Assembly: GCA_022606135.1 (NCBI GenBank) | Contig: JABYQN010000006.1 | Span: 1,178,001 to 1,242,000, forward strand | Source of the DNA: Fomes fomentarius | Lineage: Eukaryota; Basidiomycota; Agaricomycetes; Polyporales; Polyporaceae | Direction: 5' to 3' | Length of the DNA: 64,000 nucleotides | In this document: positions 23,878-33,352 of the stretch, in pieces | Position numbering within the stretch: the stretch's first letter is position 1 | Layout: each line of letters begins with the position of its first letter | Notes under the pieces: generated by a model | What the model was told of the DNA's origin: nothing | The model's database searches: none | What the model saw: the letters and a program-made list of their open reading frames with translations, nothing else | Translations under genes and position numbers: made by a program

Positions 23878-24825
23878 ATGGCGACGACGACGATTGCTTC
23901 TGGGCTGCGTTCCCCGCCTACTCCTCGCTCGAGTGCGCCTTCGCCCCGCCCCAGCGCGCCGTCCCCCTCGCCGCGACCGACGTTCGATGCCGATCTATTG
24001 AAGGCGTACATGAAGGAGCTCCTGCAGTCCACACTTAGGACCGCGACATGGCCGGAGCCCCGGGAGCGGGAAAAAGTCAAGGGCTGGATAAAGGAGATCG
24101 GCGAACGTGTCAAGAAGCGGATGCTTGGTGCGCACTGCGAGCTCAGTACAGTTAGTCGCGACTGGCCTAACGTCCACCTCCCAATCCCCCAACGATTTGA
24201 CACAATACCCGGACGTGCTCGGCTCTATGAACGCATATACGTACTCTACACTTACGCATATACGCGTGTTGGGGATCTGACCGTATGCGCGATGTGCAGA
24301 GATTCAGCCCAGAGATTTGTGAGTCAACCGATAGATCGCTTGCTGCAAAGGTGCCGTCACCAGAGCTGATACGGTACACCTACAAAGTAAATACATTGTC
24401 CTCACGCAGATAAATGAGAACGCGGGACAGGGTGGCCGGTGAGCATGCGTCCGCTTCCGCTCGCAAGTCCGCGCGACGTTCGACTGACGACCGCGGGCGA
24501 CCGCGAATTCCTTCTTCTCCTCTTCTTCTCCTCCGACTCGGACTCGGATCTGGATCCTTCCTTTGTCTTCCGCAAAACTCGTCCACCGCCGCGCACACGC
24601 ACGTCTGCTCTCATGCGCCCGCTCACACGCGCCGCGCAGAGCCGACCTAGTGTGCCACTGGGAAGATTCCGATGCGGTAGCTCAAGAGGTGTTCGCCAAT
24701 GTACGCACTCCTACCTTATTCGTTCCATTTATACTGTAAAGGACGCGCAGCTGACCTTGCCCTCCCTTCCGCATCAGGACTCTATCATTTGCATCTGCGT
24801 CGCGTTCGCGGTTCGGACAATATAA
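23878..24825 (+). CDS. Tctex-type dynein light chain
   Basis: Light chain of the cytoplasmic dynein motor (DYNLT/Tctex1 fold), binding the intermediate chain. Five exons: 23878-24127, 24300-24318, 24388-24438, 24640-24700 and 24778-24825, total 429 nt = 142 residues. The joined C-terminal part reads RDFKYIVLTQINENAGQGGR, ADLVCHWEDSDAVA and NDSIICICVAFAVRTI, matching the family pattern (FKYIV, N..G.G, ...C.WD...D, ....V.V.A). The N-terminal 35 residues are a Ser/Pro-rich tail, then a helical segment LLKAYMKELLQSTLRTATWP. Exon 2 is only 19 nt. All joins keep frame. Start chosen at the first ATG before the tail. Confidence 0.89.
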
Positions 24826-25436
24826 CCCCTCTCCATCGCGACCACCCTGCCGGGCCGTGGCCAGACCCCAGCAGACGAGGAGAGGACTGTAGTTCGGAGA
24901 TACCCAGTCATGACATGGCCTTTGCGAGAAACGCACCAGAAACGCCAGAAACCGCCTGCGTGAACCCGGCGCAGCCCCTGCCGGTCCCTCAACCCGACCC
25001 ATACCGTGTACTATCGTGAACGCCGACCACGCCATCCGTGCCACTCATTCCGAACCCGCTCCGTACACGTACGTGGGGCTGTGCAAGCGACATTTGGGGT
25101 GCTCTCACCGCCATACTTGTGACTCTTTGTGATTGCATTTTGCGGTATAGGGTACCAGGGTTCCGATGTTGACTGCAGGTTCCGCGTTGGTCGAGGTGAG
25201 TACGTCACTCGCAGTAATTGAACGACGCCACTCACGAGTCGCGTCGCGGTGCTGCTGCTGGTGCTGCATTATAGTCACACAGGCACTGCAGGCCGCAGCA
25301 GTCGACGAGCCTCCTGACCGTGACCCGTTATCTGAACGCTCGTCCCCATTCAATGTTCAATATCCAATCCTTGCTTGCTTTGTTGGCAGAACCCAATGAA
25401 CGGTTGTGTGCCTGTGTGTGTTAGTCTCGCTCCCAC

Positions 25437-25480
25437 GACGTTCTGGAGAGAAACCTAGCAAGCGCTCTCTCCAGAACGTC
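25437..25480. repeat. Perfect inverted repeat, 15-bp arms, 14-nt loop
   Basis: Left arm GACGTTCTGGAGAGA (25437-25451) is the exact reverse complement of the right arm TCTCTCCAGAACGTC (25466-25480), with 14 nt between. It could form a stable hairpin, mark the termini of a tiny relic element, or be a protein-binding site. No neighbouring gene end fits an intrinsic terminator role. Confidence 0.85.
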
Positions 25481-25503
25481 TGGTGCGTTTTCGGGGCGAT
25501 TTG

Positions 25504-25511
25504 TGACGTCA
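25504..25511. promoter_or_regulatory. CRE palindrome TGACGTCA
   Basis: Perfect 8-bp ATF/CREB-type site 24 bp after the hairpin and about 100 bp before a TATAAA. No intact gene follows; it may belong to the ancestral promoter of the decayed gene downstream. Confidence 0.25.
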
Positions 25512-26118
25512 GCGGCAATCTCCCTTAACGGGACAGTAACCTCCTACACTATCGTCCCTACGTTGCGTGCAACGGCGAAGAATTCTCGCTTGTTTTGGTC
25601 ACCGTATCACTCTATAAATGCTTGAAACTCATGCCAGACTGTCATAGCCGTACAATTCATCGGAGTTTGGGATTATAGGGGTTGGACCTCATGAGCAGTT
25701 CAATGAGTCCTCAGTGTCTGAATAATCATCAAGTGAGGGAGCTATGTGGTCGCGCGTACAAGCGTCATGCTGTGATTGTATGACAGAAGGTCAGTAGGGC
25801 GATGTCCTCATTGCTTGTGACTGGGTCATCGTCCTTGTTTTGAGCCATAACATTTGAACAGTATGCTCTAGTCATGATACCGGAGTACCACAATAACTTT
25901 TGAAGTCCGCCATGTAGCCTCACCTTAATCAACAGGAACGACTCTGCCTCTCTTCACGCTATTTCAACCGCCTGCCAAGGTGTTAGAAGTAAGCCCTTCA
26001 CTTAATGTATCTCCCTTATTTTCTGATTCAATCTGTCGTCGTCGCTGATATTTCCTTGCCAGTGTCGTCGTGTGGTAACAAGTACGATATCGACCCTCTT
26101 TTCCTCGAACATCGCACA

Positions 26119-27720
26119 GTGACTACTGAGCAATCCATGATACCTCCGGGGAATCAATCCCCAGGTTCCGCAAATTCCACGCTTGTCTCCCCGGCTGCCC
26201 CCTTACCGCACGATATCCGGGGTTCCTTTTGTCTACAAGACGGGTCAGCCCCTGTCAGCCCTGGCCTAAACGGTCCCGAAGCGCAGGCTTTCATCCGCAA
26301 TACGCGTCCCGTACATGGCCCCGCCGTCGCACCCTTCTGGCCCAAGCTCCTCAAGGAGACCGAGGCATACCTCAACGTCAACTCCTGCCCTCCGTGTCAA
26401 GTTCGCTGCAATCACAGGGCTTCGGCTTCGCCAAGCTGCCGAGTGAAGGTGGCATCTTGCCCCCCCTCTTGGTCACCATAGGCGTGCCGCACAACTCTCT
26501 CGAGTTCGGTGGAGGCCCAGACCGCTGCTGACCATGTCAAGGATATACTATTCTTGGCCCAGCCGGCTTCGGCAGCGTCGACGTGGCCGTTCGCGAGTTG
26601 GACCACGAGCCCCGTGGCCTCAAGCACCCCGTCCCTCAGTCCCCTCGTCGACCCCGTTTCCGAGTTCAGCCATTCTTATATGTCCAACCCTTGGCCTCCA
26701 CGTAGCGCCGCTCACGACGGCCCACTTGAGGGTACCATATGCCTTTACCTCGGTGACAGCAAAGATGTCTTCACTCTCACGGCTGCCCTCCCCCCAAGTG
26801 CAGGATGCTATGCGTCTCCATTAAGCCCCCCGAGGAGATCGCCGCCCTTAGTAACGAGGCCTACCAGAATGCCACCACTAGTACCAGGTCTAGGATCGGC
26901 ACTCTCCACGCTCTCCGTAATCCGTTCGAGCAGAATATCACCAGGCTGCGAGAGGAGCAGCGCACAGGCATTCAAGATGCCCGAGATGATCGCCAAGGTG
27001 CTCCGGGTGGCCGACGAAAATGTGGTTAGGATGACGGAGAATATCGACCAGAAAGCTGGAACAGCCTACACAGCCGGGTTACGAAGTTCATGACTGCCGC
27101 GAACCAGCGACCCATCTGTTTTGTCCTCCACGCCGACCCCATTGGCGTCTCGGATGAACCCGACAGACATAAGATCGACTGGGGCCGTTATCAAACCCAA
27201 CGAGGACGCTTTCGACTCGAACGATGTCAAGGGAAATCAAGTATAGACCGGTACATCTTTCATTATGCCTCGTCCCGTCAAAGGCTCTCATCGATCCACA
27301 TAGGGGACAAGATTTAAGGAAGGCGACTACGGCAGCCTCATGTACCCCAACAGTTCGGACCGGGCTGGCTACAAGCTCCCGCCGAATAGGAACCTCAAGA
27401 TCTACGGCGTACTCGCAACAACTCAACGCCCACCGCGACAAAGCGATGCCGGTCATACAGAACGGCCTGACCACGGGGATGACTGTCAGTTCGGTCGACG
27501 GACTGAAATTCATTGTTCGTTACTGCAACGACTACAAGGTCGACTTTACTGCCCTCGAGACTGCCATCTTGCCCTGCAGCGGGAGACTTTGTGGCGCCCT
27601 CATTGGGGACATATCGCTGCCTTGCTCACCAGTGGTGGTGGCTTGAAGCGAGAGCAACGCCACCGTACCAAGACGACCCTGCCCTGGTGCTACGTCTACT
27701 CGGCCGTCACTAAGGTAGGT
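26119..27720 (+). pseudogene. Decayed member of an Agaricomycete-expanded trypsin-fold-like family
   Basis: Pieces of one long protein appear in order but in changing frames: GPEAQAFIRNTRPVHG and APFWPKLLKETEAYLN (frame of 26119), ILPPLLVTIGVPHNSLEF (other frame), SPLVDPVSEF, EGTICLYLGDSKDVFTLTA, RPICFVLHADPIGVSDEPD, SDRAGYKLPPN, NGLTTGMTVSSVDGLKF and DYKVDFTALETAILP. From memory this order matches a large family of Agaricomycete hypothetical proteins with a C-terminal serine-protease-like region ending in a GDSGS and LLTGGxG block. Here that block is disrupted. At least five frame changes make it a pseudogene. Family name is unknown to me; boundaries are approximate. Alternative: a multi-intron gene, but the changes lie inside conserved motifs without splice signals. 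Confidence 0.6.
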
Positions 27721-29004
27721 TTGCGCATTTCCTTCAACTTGAGTTTGCACAGGCTGGGTTGGAGCGCCACTGCGACGCGTCGACGCGTGGGCGTGTATAG
27801 ATCTCGACACGTCGTCGGAGATCAAATCCTTACTGACAAATACAGATGGCCACGTCTATACGGTTTGAGGGCGCTACTTACTGGACGTAGAACGGCTAGT
27901 GCACCATCAGAAGAAGTTCTGGAGAGTCGGACAGGAGTCGGAGAGACAGGAGTGGCACTTCGCACGATGCAGTCCCTTCGCGCGCCACTCCTGTCGGCCG
28001 GAGGGCTGTCTATGTATACAGTATACTCACATGGTGCGTAGGTACGTACGTACGGATGCACGTATGTGCGAACTGGGCACGCTGCCCGAGCCCGACTGGT
28101 ACCGTCCGAAGGGTGCGTGTGTCCATCTCCCGAGGGCGATCGCGAGCGGGTGGATGATGTGTCTGAGTATCAGAAGATGTCGATGGACAGGTGGTTTGCC
28201 GCCGACGAGTACAGCATGTGGATGTATACGAGAGGGTGGATGTATACGAGAGGGATTGACAGGATGTGCATCACAGGTGCACAACGGCATGAGCGGGCTG
28301 ATGGTGGACGTGTTGCGCACGTCCATGTCAAGTCCGGCCATACCTCTCATGAAACGAAAGCGCGCCCTCTTTCTCGGAGGGGGTTTCCCGATCGCGCAAA
28401 TGGTGCGCGTGTGTGCGTTGTTGTACGTACGCGCGCGATATGTCGTCGAGTCATCTGGGCTATATTCAAATGATAACTGGCAGATGCACCCCAGAAATGG
28501 CGATAGTTGATAGACGAGAGACGATGTGAACGTCAGGTCGTACGCATAGATTTTCTGTCCGGACGTACGCTCTGGGACTGTGCTGTTCAGTCGCGCGATA
28601 GTCGCATACGTATTCCGATTACCAGGTGTCAGGGACTGTAGCCGGGCGTCCAAGGAAAGTGTGCAATTGTCCGTGCCCTTGTCTTGTGTTGTCCGTGTAA
28701 GAAGCGTGGCAGGGAGAGAGAGGCGCGGGGGCAGAGAGGGCTGGCGGTGCTGGAAAGGGCGATGACGCGGTGGGTGCAGGGGTTGGACAAAGTTTGATAG
28801 GAATGTGCGGCGAGGAGGGCGATCGGCCGTGTATGGGAAGGGGGACAGTTAGCCATCTTTGCGGACGATGATTATCATGTTGGCTGATCGATTTCCAACA
28901 GGAGGTACTTAGCGTCTGTGCTCGCTGGCATTTTTCTAGCATTTCCTGTGCGCTGGGAGTGGCCAGTGGCCAGTGACCGGGCCAAGTGCGCGAAATGGGG
29001 ACAA
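27721..29004. other. Gene-poor stretch with overlapping unrecognised ORFs
   Basis: Open frames of about 135-208 codons overlap on both strands around 28027-28653; none has recognisable motifs and neither strand is preferred. Contains an 18-bp direct duplication at 28218-28253. Confidence 0.35.
28218..28253. repeat. 18-bp direct tandem duplication
   Basis: Two adjoining identical copies of GTGGATGTATACGAGAGG. The unit is a multiple of three, so it keeps any frame open and would add a duplicated WMYTRG hexapeptide in the plus-strand ORF 28066-28473. Confidence 0.9.
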
Positions 29005-29403
29005 ATGGACGTGATGGCCAGATCCCTCCTCCGCCGACGAGCGCCCGACGTTGACTCGCCCCAAGAGCGTGACGCCGGCCCCCAGACACCTCCGGCCTAT
29101 ATCCCCCAGATCTGCAGCACCCCCGGCCGATCTCGCCAGCCCGGCCAGGCGCCCTTCGGCAATTCTCCAGCAGCTTTGTGGCGTTCGGAACTACGCCTCC
29201 TGCCAGATGATGTCTTCATCAACGCTCGCGGAAGAAGCTGCCCGTTTGCCGTCGTGAGCTACAATGACACCCCGCCTGCTATCTGCTCGCTTGTCGGCCA
29301 CTTGTTGCCCCATCGTCTCTCCGCCGCCGCGTCCCAAACTGTCTTTACTACGGCCCGTCCCGGCCCTGAGAACTGGAATGCCATCGCTTGGCTCACCTAC
29401 TAA
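29005..29403 (+). CDS. Unrecognised ORF, 132 residues, possibly a gene fragment
   Basis: Open frame from ATG 29005 (MDVMARSLLRRRAPDVDS) to TAA, with an evenly mixed composition (for example RLLPDDVFINARGR and VVSYNDTPPAICSLVGHL) that looks more protein-like than most shadow frames here. A second open frame (29264-29728, plus) overlaps its 3' end in another phase and may be a frameshifted continuation. No domain recognised. Both sit in the accessory block beside a pseudogene, so a relic is more likely than a working gene. Confidence 0.25.
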   Translation: MDVMARSLLRRRAPDVDSPQERDAGPQTPPAYIPQICSTPGRSRQPGQAPFGNSPAALWRSELRLLPDDVFINARGRSCPFAVVSYNDTPPAICSLVGHLLPHRLSAAASQTVFTTARPGPENWNAIAWLTY

Positions 29404-29729
29404 TTCCGCAACCCTATTTCATCAAAAGACGTCCACCCGTTCAGATCCTGCTCTGGCCCAGCCGCGAGTCGAACCGATTCAGCCTGTGACATACCCGTAT
29501 TTCGTCTTGGAAGTCCATCTCAGCCGTCCCACTCTCTCAACCTTCCCAGCCGTCCGTAACCAGCGATCACTTTGGTGGGCGGAGTGCGGGGTGCGGGAAC
29601 GTCCCGGCAATGATATCCAGCGCAATTCCGACCTAACGGCCTTGCTGGCATCTCTGGCACCTCAGGCATCAGGCCCGGACCAAGGGAGCCCATTCAATCT
29701 CGTGCACAGCTTGTTGGGGGGCTTCTGAT

Positions 29730-32700
29730 CCCGGTGGCCGAACCTCGAGGGTTTGCGGTCGGGGGCATGCGCGAACCCATCAGTCGCTTGAGCTAGAGGC
29801 CTGAGCTCTTTTGCTCCGCGTTCACCTATCGAAGATCCCGCACTCCAGTAAAGGGCCCGGCTCCCGCAAACGGGAGGCGCACTCTCACTGCGCATGCCCT
29901 CTGAACCCTCCCTCCCCTCTTTCGGGTCCATGAAAAGGAAAGATAGATTGCTGGCGGGCTTGTGGAGTTGCGGTGATGTCAGCTACCAGCCTGATCGGCG
30001 TGGTTGCTGCGAGAGTGCATTTTTGCTGCATCGGTGGGAGACTGTTCGGAGAGGGAGAGGCGAAAATATAACGTGTAACCCCCACGAATGTATTGTCCGG
30101 ATGCATTCGCCGCAAGAGAGCGTGACGACCCGCGACTTGCCGCCACAATGAGCCCCAGCGACGACGTAGGTTCAGCGGAGATATCGTCCAGGTGCTATCA
30201 ATCGCAGCGGCGCTCTGTGCACTTTGTCCTACAAGTGAAAATAGAGCTAACTCAGTAAAGGATGCGGTCAAGGAATGCCCAGATTCTCCTTCCGGGGCTC
30301 CATCACGTTTCTCTCCTGTGCCTTGGGCACATACACACACCGGTCGATGACACACAAGGCCCTGTGCCGTCTGCTACGCCGGACAGCACCTGCCAGACTG
30401 CGCACCCACTTGTCAGAGAGAGACAGGCGAGCGTGCTGAGAGCAAGCTGGTGCGGTACGGGAGCTTAAGCCATGGCCCATAGTGATCAGAACAATTACGA
30501 ACACGTTCCAGAACGCGACGCCGGCACGCTTCCCCGCTACCTGAAGCAGCAAGTGATCGTCAGACGTGCGGAGAGTTCGCGAACCCGCGGAATCCTCGAG
30601 GGAACCGCGCGAGACGCGACGTGGGAACGCACATGCATATTTGCATGGGGCCGTGGCCGTGACGGAGGAGCATCTGCATCTGGGGCAGAAGGCCCCAGCG
30701 CCCAGCGCCCTGGGGGAACGGGAGGGAGAAACCAGCTGGCACGGACGCACGAGATAGCGAATATGGGGACGGCGGCTCGGAGAGAGCCCTGAAGCTTGCA
30801 GACGCGATGACAAGGTTTTCATTACGCACCGTACCCAGAAGTTTTTCGAATGCGCTCCCTCCTGATCAGCCCGCTCTGCTCAGCTATTGAGTGCGAGCCC
30901 GTAGAACAGGGCTCGAATGTACACAAGGAGCAGTCCGAGCGGTAACGTTTTTTCGCGCTGGAGCACCGCGTGTGCTGCGAGAGGGACAAGGCCGGTCAGG
31001 TTACCAGCAGTTAGGCCTTGTGCAGCGCGTACCGCACACGAACACGCCGTGACCGCCGCGGAGTCGAGTGCCAGAGGAGAAGGCCTTGGAACGGTGCTTC
31101 CCAGCCTTCTCCTGTACGCGAAGTATGGGCGGATGCTGGAGGCATCGTTGTACTCGATCGGCATGTACCTGAGGAAGCCCTGGGAGAGCAGGCCAGTGTG
31201 TTCTCCGGAGTACCCGAAATGCAACACGCGGATTGGGTGACACTGGCGACATACGGTATCATATGTCAGCGCTGTTGTTTGGTACAAGGCACCGTGCGGT
31301 GTGTTTCCCTACTATGGTAGAGACACAATTATGACCGTTTGAATGGCGATTTATTGTGAAGTCAGCAGATTTAGATTCCCCACTTATCTTCGCAGAACCG
31401 CGGCATGTGCTGACTTACGGCTGACGACGACGTGGTGCTCCATTTTTGACGTTCATATCGGTCGCTCCGGAGCGCTATGTCGCCCAATGAAGTCAGCATT
31501 CCTTCGAACGTCTGGAAACCCTACATGGTTGTGGCGATATGCTGGCTGGGCAGATGATCACATGTCAGTCCGCAAGTCCGCAAGTCCGCAAGTCCGCGAG
31601 CTCCGCCAGGCGCCGAGGTTGTGGATCGTCTTATCCAGGGGTGTCGAGGCACATTGGGGAGAACCTTGCAAAGTTTCATTCGCGATGCATGAAATTTCCG
31701 ACCACTTACCACGATTATGACGTCTTTGAGCATATACATGGGGGTTCGGTTTCGTTCTCGTTCTTGCGGCAAAGGAGGTTATTGGATACGATAGAGTATC
31801 GGCGGATCTTAACAGTCCTGCGACCTGATGGTAGTGAGAGAAGGGTCAGAGCAGCGATCGCATTCGAAGTACAGAACAGACCCGATCAGTGCAACAGAGA
31901 ACTCGAAGACCCATGGTCCGGCAGTTTCCATTCACAGTGACAGGGACAGGACGTTTCGTATGCGTACCTGCCACTCATTGCGTTGCAGGGAACAGCGTAG
32001 GCTTTCCGGCGATGTCTTCACACAATCGAGTGTGCGACTCGTTGATCAGGGGAGGCCATAGGGGGTGTATGACGCCATACGACTCTATCGTGCGTCCAGA
32101 ACATCCAGACTACCAAGGTATAGGGACCGAGCGGTCACCTGGAGGCGTGAAGAGTCCCGGAAGGCCACACGGCATTCAAGCTAGCGAGTTGACAATTATG
32201 TCAGGCGAGAAGGACTACGCAGTCATCTGCTCAAGAATAGGCGGTGACGGCAACTCACATGTGGTAGCTCGTGAACGGAACGGTCCGTGGTAATAGATAC
32301 TAAGATAGTGCGTATGTGTTGACAGGGCGGCACACTAGGGGCTACACGTGTGCGACGGTTGCCCGCTACGCGTGGATATGAACAGGGAATCATTCACGCC
32401 GCTCGTGCTGAAGCGTTTTGCCTGTGCCGATGTTCAGAACTTGAAATCATGGGACAACGGGGAGACGAGGCAGGTCTGGATTCAGAGTTACGTGAGGGTT
32501 ACCCACAAGACAGCCGCCGATGGGGCCGCCGGGAGATGTTCAAGCGACTTACGTTCCACCCTGAGCTTAAGTCCGGCGGCGTGGGAGGAGGGCCGGTATG
32601 TCGACGAGCCGCATCCGTGCTGGCCACTTCAAAGTACTGTGTCAGTAGCATGAGACAAGCTGATGGGGCAAAGATAGAGTGTGAACGAAAGAGGTGGCAC

Positions 32701-33352
32701 CACATGTCTGGATCTCTCCTGTATTCAGTACGTGACTAGGCGACGACGGTGTTCCAAAATGTGTGTAGAACTCACATCGGTGTGTTAGTGTTTCAGGCAA
32801 CTGAATGAGATGCAGAGCTGCACATCTGAGAGAAAATCAGACATATGTGGTTTCGATAGTTTGAGTGACGTGGCTAACATCGATGGAAGGCCAACGAACA
32901 TGATGAAGCTGGACCCACAAATTTCCTGATATGGGTGGTCAACGTGACGCGTGTTCATAGAGCGTCTGGCCCTGTCTGGCCTATTTTGGCTCAATATACC
33001 CTCCAGATGATTGCCTGTGGACAGGAGGAAAGGTAGCCAAGTAAGCCAAGTACAACATCGATCAACGGGTTTGCAGTGAAGGACGAACGAAATGATATAC
33101 TGGAACCTTTAGGCGTTTGGCGGAATCGTGCCAGTGGCACTTGCGCTTAGCTTCATGAATTATAGACTATTGGCATTCAAGTTGAATGCCACGGTTTGTA
33201 CATTGGATTCATCTAGCAACACCCACCCATGTATTTTCAAGACCTTCCAGTCTTACTTTTGTCATGCAGTATGAGGGAGGTGCATTTCGAGTCCTCCGCA
33301 ATAAGTCATAAAACAAGTTCAAGAAGTTCCTGTTTGGGAGGACTAAGGTCAC
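29730..33352. other. 3.6 kb region without a supported gene
   Basis: No intact gene found. On the minus strand about 31925-31825 one frame reads PWVFEFSVALIGSVLYFECD, followed after a possible intron by MYMLKDVIIV; this loosely resembles part of the basidiomycete DUF6533-type seven-TM proteins, but I could not assemble the other helices. A minus-strand ORF (31287-30880) ends in a hydrophobic run (PLGLLLVYIRALFYGLALN). An octamer repeat lies at 31568-31598. A relic of a membrane-protein gene is possible. Confidence 0.3.
31568..31598. repeat. Octamer tandem repeat
   Basis: Three and a half head-to-tail copies of GTCCGCAA, in a non-coding stretch. Confidence 0.85.

Larger units (their letters stand above)
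24826..26118. other. 1.3 kb gene-free stretch at the edge of the accessory block
   Basis: No recognised gene. Contains a strong hairpin (25437-25480), a CRE palindrome (25504-25511) and a TATAAA at 25613-25618. Short ORFs such as 25353-25105 (minus) have no recognisable motifs. Confidence 0.4.

Noticed and set aside
29455..29490. tRNA T-loop-like GGTTCGACTC on the minus strand
   Set aside because: No five-pair T stem, acceptor stem or A box around it; chance match.
31680..31772. BTB-like phrase (DVIIVVSGRKFHASR) on the minus strand
   Set aside because: A good donor site interrupts it after DVIIV, and no further BTB helices follow in any frame.
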